Below, piece by piece: positions 55,103-61,100 of a DNA stretch of 64,000 bases. The stretch's first letter is position 1, and each line of letters begins with the position of its first letter. The stretch comes from Phylloscopus collybita (lineage: Eukaryota > Chordata > Aves > Passeriformes > Phylloscopidae), in assembly GCA_027886175.1 (NCBI GenBank), contig JAJNNQ010000129.1, positions 5,270,001 to 5,334,000 of the forward strand. The letters are read 5' to 3'. The notes under the pieces are model-generated. The model was not told the DNA's origin. It ran no database searches and saw only the letters and a list, made by a program, of their open reading frames with translations. The position numbers and the translations under genes were made by a program.

Positions 55103-58100
55103 AGGTGTCCCAAATCCCTGGGGATTTTCCCTCCAGGTTGGGCATGGAGCACGACGGCCAGGGCAACCGCTGCGCCGATGAGACCAGCATGGGGAGCATC
55201 ATGGCGCCGCTGGTCCAGGCCGCCTTCCACCGCTACCACTGGTCCCGCTGCAGCAAACAGGAGCTCAACCGCTACATCCAGTACGCCCCTGCCAGCTGGG
55301 AGGGGGTGTTCTCCCTTCAGACCCTGACTGCTGGCTTTTGGTACCCAAAGATCCGGGGATCCAGGGGATCCTTCAGCTCCTAAGGCCGAAGCGCCTCCTG
55401 GAGACAGGCTGGAAGAGCTGGGAGTGTTCGGGCCTGGAGGACAGAAGGTTCCAGGGAGACCTTGGAGGTTCTTCCAGTGCCTAAAGGGGCTCCAAGAGAG
55501 CTGGAGAGGGGCTTTTGACAAGGGGGGCTAGCTTCCCAGAGACAGAGAGTAGGGTTAGATGGGATATTAGGAAAAAGTTCTTTTCCGTAAGGGAGGTGAG
55601 GCCCTGGCACAGGGTGCCCAGAGAAGTTGTGGCTGCCCCTGGATCCCTGGAAGTGTCCGAGGCCAGGTTGGGTGGGGCTTGGAGCAGCCTGGTCCAGTGG
55701 AAGGTGTCCATACCCATGGCAGGGGTAAGGAACTCTATGGCCTCAAAGGACTACTCTGACCCAAACCATTCTGGGATTCCATGATAATTCAAATTTCTCA
55801 ATAGCTGAATTTGGAGAGTGGCCTGGAGCTGAGGGATGGGATGATGGAGGGAAATCCTCTCTCTGAACTCTGCAGCTCCTATGACTGCCTCCTGGATGAC
55901 CCCTTTGAGCACCAGTGGCCCACCCTACCTGAGCTGCCAGGGATTAATTATTCCATGGACGAGCAGTGCCGCTTCGACTTCGGTGTGGGGTACAAGACGT
56001 GCACAGCGGTGAGTAGAGGCTGTATGGCCATGCCATGCCCCCTCTCCAGGATCCCCAGCCAGCCTGGCTGCCCCCAGCCTGCTGGCACTCGCTGCTGCCG
56101 TCCCAGCCCAGTTCCCCTGTGCTCCCCAGTTCCGCACCTTTGACCCCTGCAAGCAGCTGTGGTGCAGCCACCCGGACAACCCCTACTTCTGCAAGACCAA
56201 GAAGGGGCCACCCTTGGATGGGACTGAGTGCTCTCCTGGCAAGGTAGGGGCTGCTCCTGCCTCCTGTAGGAGGGATGTGTCCAAGGGCACGATGAGGAGC
56301 ACCTTCTCCCCGTGCTTTACCATTTCTGTGGTGCTGTGGGTGCAGGAGGGCTCTCCACTGCTGCTGAGTGCTTTGGAAGAGGTCTGGGACTGATTCCTTC
56401 TCCTCCCTTCCAGTGGTGCTTCAAGGGCCACTGCATCTGGAAGACGTCAGTGCAGCCTTACAGCCAGGATGGCAGCTGGAGCTCCTGGTCCAAGTTCGGC
56501 TCGTGCTCCAGGACCTGCGGGGGAGGCGTGCGATCCCGCAGCCGCAGCTGCGACAACCCGCCGTACGTCTGGGCTTTGCCTCCCTCTCTTTTCCCAACTG
56601 GAAGTGGCCACCAGCCAGAGGTTCCTGGCTCTTCCCCTTGTTGGCAGGGCTGGGGACATCCCTTCCTGCGGGAGCTGTGCCGTTGGTTGAACACCATCCC
56701 CTCTCCAGCACGGCCCACCGGGTTTGTTTTCCAGCCCAGCGTACGGAGGGCGGCAGTGCCCGGGAGCCACCTACGAGTACCAGCTGTGCAATGCCGAGGA
56801 GTGCCCGGGGCCCTACCAGGATTTCCGTGCCCAGCAGTGCTCCAAGCGCAACTCCTACTACACCCACCAGAACAGCAAACATTCCTGGCTTCCCTACGAG
56901 CATCATGACGGTGAGCGGTGGCGGGTCCTAGCGACCAAACTCCTCCAGAGGGCTCTGCCCTGGTGGCCGTCACCCTGGCATGGGGACTGTGCCAGCTGCA
57001 CAGATGTTGGGCAGTGGGAAGCTCCTGAGGCTGGAAACTGTTGTGCAGTCAAGCCAACGTGAAGCAGCCAGCTTTTTAAAATCACGTCATCACAGAGTGG
57101 TTTGGGTTGGAAGGGACCTTAACGATGATCTCATTCCAACCCTACAGCCATGGGCAGAGACACCTTCCATAGACCAGGCTACTCACAGTTGGAAGAACAC
57201 TTCCTGGGATCCAGGGGCAGCCACAGCTTCTCTGGGCAACCTATGCCAGTGCCTCACCACCCTCACAATATAGAATTTCTTCCCAATACCCCATCTAACC
57301 CTGCCTTATGTCAGTTTGAAGCCATTCCCCCTTGTCCTGTCACTCTGGGCCTTTCTACTTGTTTGTAGTCCCTCTCCAGCTTGGAGCCCCTTCAGGCACT
57401 GGAAGGGCTCTAAGTTCTCTCTGGAGCCTTTCCTTCTCCAGGCTGAACACCTCCAGCTCTCCCTGTTTCCAGAGCAGAGCTACCTACCTGCACTGCAACC
57501 TCATGTAGCGTGTCCTGTCCTTCCCTTCATTTCCTGAGTATACTGGGCAAAAGTGCAGGCTCTTGAGCAGCAGGTGGACTTGGGAGATCAGCCACATAAA
57601 TATCCTGGGCCTTGGAATTGTGGCTGTGCTCAGGTGTACAAGCTGAGATGGGTTTCTGTCTTCACTCATGTCTTGGTTTGGAAAGACAGGTTTCTGCCAG
57701 AGAAACTGGGGTTTCCCTTAGAACGGGGAATGTAAACTCCTCACCCCCTCCAAATTATAATTTTGCAATCAAGGGCTCTCAGACAAAGATTTTGGGGATA
57801 GGAATAACAGTTTTTTACTAAGAATATTAACAACACAAATGTAATAGGAAACAAAACCACCCAACCAAATGAGCAAACAAACAAAGAAACAACAATTTTG
57901 GAAAACCCTGACAGAGTCAGAGCTACAACCTGACACCCTGTTGGTCAGGGTGTTGGAAGCAGTCCCAAAGTGAGTCCTCCTGGAGTGGCAGACGTGTTTC
58001 TGTTGGAGTAGAGATGATCCTGTAGAAAAACACGTCCAGTGGTGGTAAAAGGAGTCCAGTGGTGGTAGGAAGGTTCCAGTGGTGGTGGGAAGGGTCCAGT

Positions 58101-61100
58101 GGACGAGAAGGGGTTCAGTCTTCCTCCCAGAAAATCGGGTGAAACTAGCAGCTTTCGTGTCTCTATGTCTCAGTCTTATCCAGACAGAAGAACTGCCTGC
58201 CCCCACCCCCCCACTGCCAGGGAGATGTGATGCATCTCACAATAGGAGGTGCTAATGGTCCATTATCAGAAGGCCTCAGGCCTCTCTCCCTCCTGAGTTA
58301 CAAGAGAGAAAGAAAAACATCTCAACTGCTGTTAACAGATGAAAATACACATATTTGGTTCCACAACCCAAGACAACTCCCCCTAATGAATTTCCACGAC
58401 CCCTTTTTCACTCCCCCTCCTCCCTTTTTCTCCCCTTTCCCTTTGCCGCAGATGCTCAGAAGTGTGAGCTGATCTGCCAGTCCGAGGGCACAGGAGACGT
58501 GGTGTTCATGAACCAGGTTGTTCACGACGGGACCCGCTGCAGCTACCGAGACCCCTACAGCGTCTGCGTCCGGGGCGAGTGCCTGGTGAGGAGCTCCCGT
58601 GGGGCTGTCCCTGTCCTTCCCCGGCCCAGAAGAGAGCTCAGCCCCTTGCGGGTGTTTTGCCCCTGGGGGCCAAGACTGGCAGCAAAGGGGATGGCAGAGC
58701 GATGGGCTGGGCCGCAGGAGTGTAACCCCAGGCTCCTCTCCTCTCCTCTCCTCTCCTCTCCTCTCCTCTCCTCTCCTCTCCTCTCCTCTCCTCTCCTCTC
58801 CTCTCCTCTCCTCTCCTCTCCTCGAAATCTCCTCGAAATCTCCTCGAAATCTCCTCTCCTCTCCTCGAAATCTCCTCTCCTCGAAATCTCCTCGAAATCT
58901 CCTCTCCTCTCCTCGAAATCTCCTCTCCTCGAAATCTCCTCTCCTCTCCTCTCCTCTCCTCTCCTCTCCTCTCCTCTCCTCTCCTCTCCTCTCCTCTCCT
59001 CTCCTCTCCTCTCCTCTCCTCTCCTCTCCTCTCCTCTCCTCTCCTCTCCTCTCCTCTCCTCGAAATCTCCTCTCCTCTCCTCTCCTCTCCTCGAAATCTC
59101 CTCTCCTCGAAATCTCCTCTCCTCGAAATCTCCTCTCCTCGAAATCTCCTCTCCTCGAAATCTCCTCTCCTCTCCTCGAAATCTCCTCTCCTCTCCTCTC
59201 CTCCCCTCGAAATCTCCTCCCCTCGAAATCTCCTCTCCTCGTGCCAGCACGTCGGCTGTGACAAGGAGGTTGGCTCCCTGAAGCAGGATGACAAGTGTGG
59301 GGTCTGCGGGGGGGACAATTCCCACTGCCGGACGGTGAAGGGCACATTGGCCAAGACTCCCAAGCAGCCAGGTGAGAGGGCTGGGTGGGTTTGAAAGCAG
59401 ATTCACCAGCTGGATTTGTGTGTCCAGTTGGAGGAAACCTGCTCTTTCTCTTCCCTCCTTCCTTCGTCCCTCCCTTTCAGGTGTTTTGAAGATGTTTGAG
59501 ATCCCAGCTGGAGCAAGGCACCTTCAGATAGAGGAGATGGAGCCAGCATCCCACAGCATCAGTGAGCATGCCCTAGTCCACCTCTCCCTTCACCCTTTCT
59601 CAACCCTTTTCTCATAATTCCCACCAAAGAGGGTCTTGTTCAGGTCATTCCCATCCTCCAAAGTGAGTGACCAGAGGGAATGTTACTGCAAATATCTCCT
59701 TCCTCCTCCAGCTGTTAAGAATCAAGCCACGGGGAACTTCATCCTGAATGCCAAGGGCAAAGAAGCCAAAAGCCAAGTGTTCATTGAAATGGGCTTGGAG
59801 TGGGAATACACTGTGGAACAAGGCAAGGAGAGCCTGAAAACCAGCGGTCCCCTGCACCAGGCCATCAGTGTTTTGGTAAGCCTGGCTGGCACATTCTCTG
59901 GGGGGCTTTGGGGATGGCTGTCACAGACAGGGGAGGTGGTCTGAGGTGTGGTGTGGCAGGTGATGGAAGGGTGTGGGTAGAGGAAGAGCGTGGAGCGTGT
60001 CATTAAATCCGGGGAATGAGCCAGCAAGGGGTGACGAGCTCCGTGAGGGAAGGGCACAAGGATGTGCTGCTTGGGCACTTGTCTTTGAGTCCAGCTGCAT
60101 TTTGCTCTGCAGCAATTGCTTATTATGACTCCAAATCCCATTTTAGTTATGGTGTGTGGGGAATTAGAGGTTGGGTTCCCTGGATGTGCAGGGAGTGGCA
60201 AGCCTGTGCTCCCATCCATCCCTTTGTTTGTCCCCAGTTTCAGGTGTAGGCCACCCTGCCACGTGGTCCCTTTCCCATGGCATCGTTCTTCCCCCTCTCT
60301 GACTGCTCCCTCTGTGCCTGCAGGTGATCCCTCAGGAGGAGGAGGCGAGGAGCAGCCTCATGTACCGGTACATCATCCACGAAGACCTGCTGCCCATGAT
60401 TGGGAACAACAATGTCCTGCTGGAGGAGATGGATTCCTACGAGTGGGCCCTCAAGAGCTGGTCCCAGTGCTCCAAGGCGTGTGGAGGAGGTAACTTCCTC
60501 TTCGTAACAGCCCACAGGGCATGACTGGGGGGTGATTGGATGTGGTGGAGGGTGTGTGAGCCCCTTGGGGCGTCTCTGGCAAGGAGAAATTCTTGCAAAG
60601 CAGTTGAAGTGAGCATTTTGGCTGGATTTCATACGGAAACAGGCTTGCATGTGCCTACCTTTGTCTGTCTATCCATGGATCTGCTCTGATTTTTGAATTC
60701 CTTGGCTGTTTTGAACTGGATTTGAGCCAATAAGCAGTGATTTTGAAGATGGCCACTACTAAAGTTTGCACAGAGGTAGGCTTGAGGTTTGCTGGTGGAA
60801 TGTGCCATACAGCCACTGGGATTCTGACTCCCAGATTATGGGGAACACCTTGTGCTCTGGGAATCAGAGTGGTTTGGGTTGAAAAGAACCTTTAAAGGTC
60901 ACCTGGTCCAAGCCCCTGCCATGGGCTGGGTCGTTTTCCATGAGCTGTGGGCACTCCACAGCAGCCTGGGGGACCCCACAGCAGCCACACGAGCATCCTC
61001 AGCAAACCTTGGGTCCCACCTGAGTGATGACATCTGAGATATCCCAGAAGGGATGCAGGAGAAGGACCTCGGGGCGGGGTGCGGGGGAGAAGAACCTGGA

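Noticed and set aside
58322..59406. Open frames of 220-341 aa on both strands
   Set aside because: They are produced by the stop-free CTCCT pentamer array, which reads as Leu/Ser/Pro on one strand and Glu/Arg on the other. The real exons 13 and 14 flank it.
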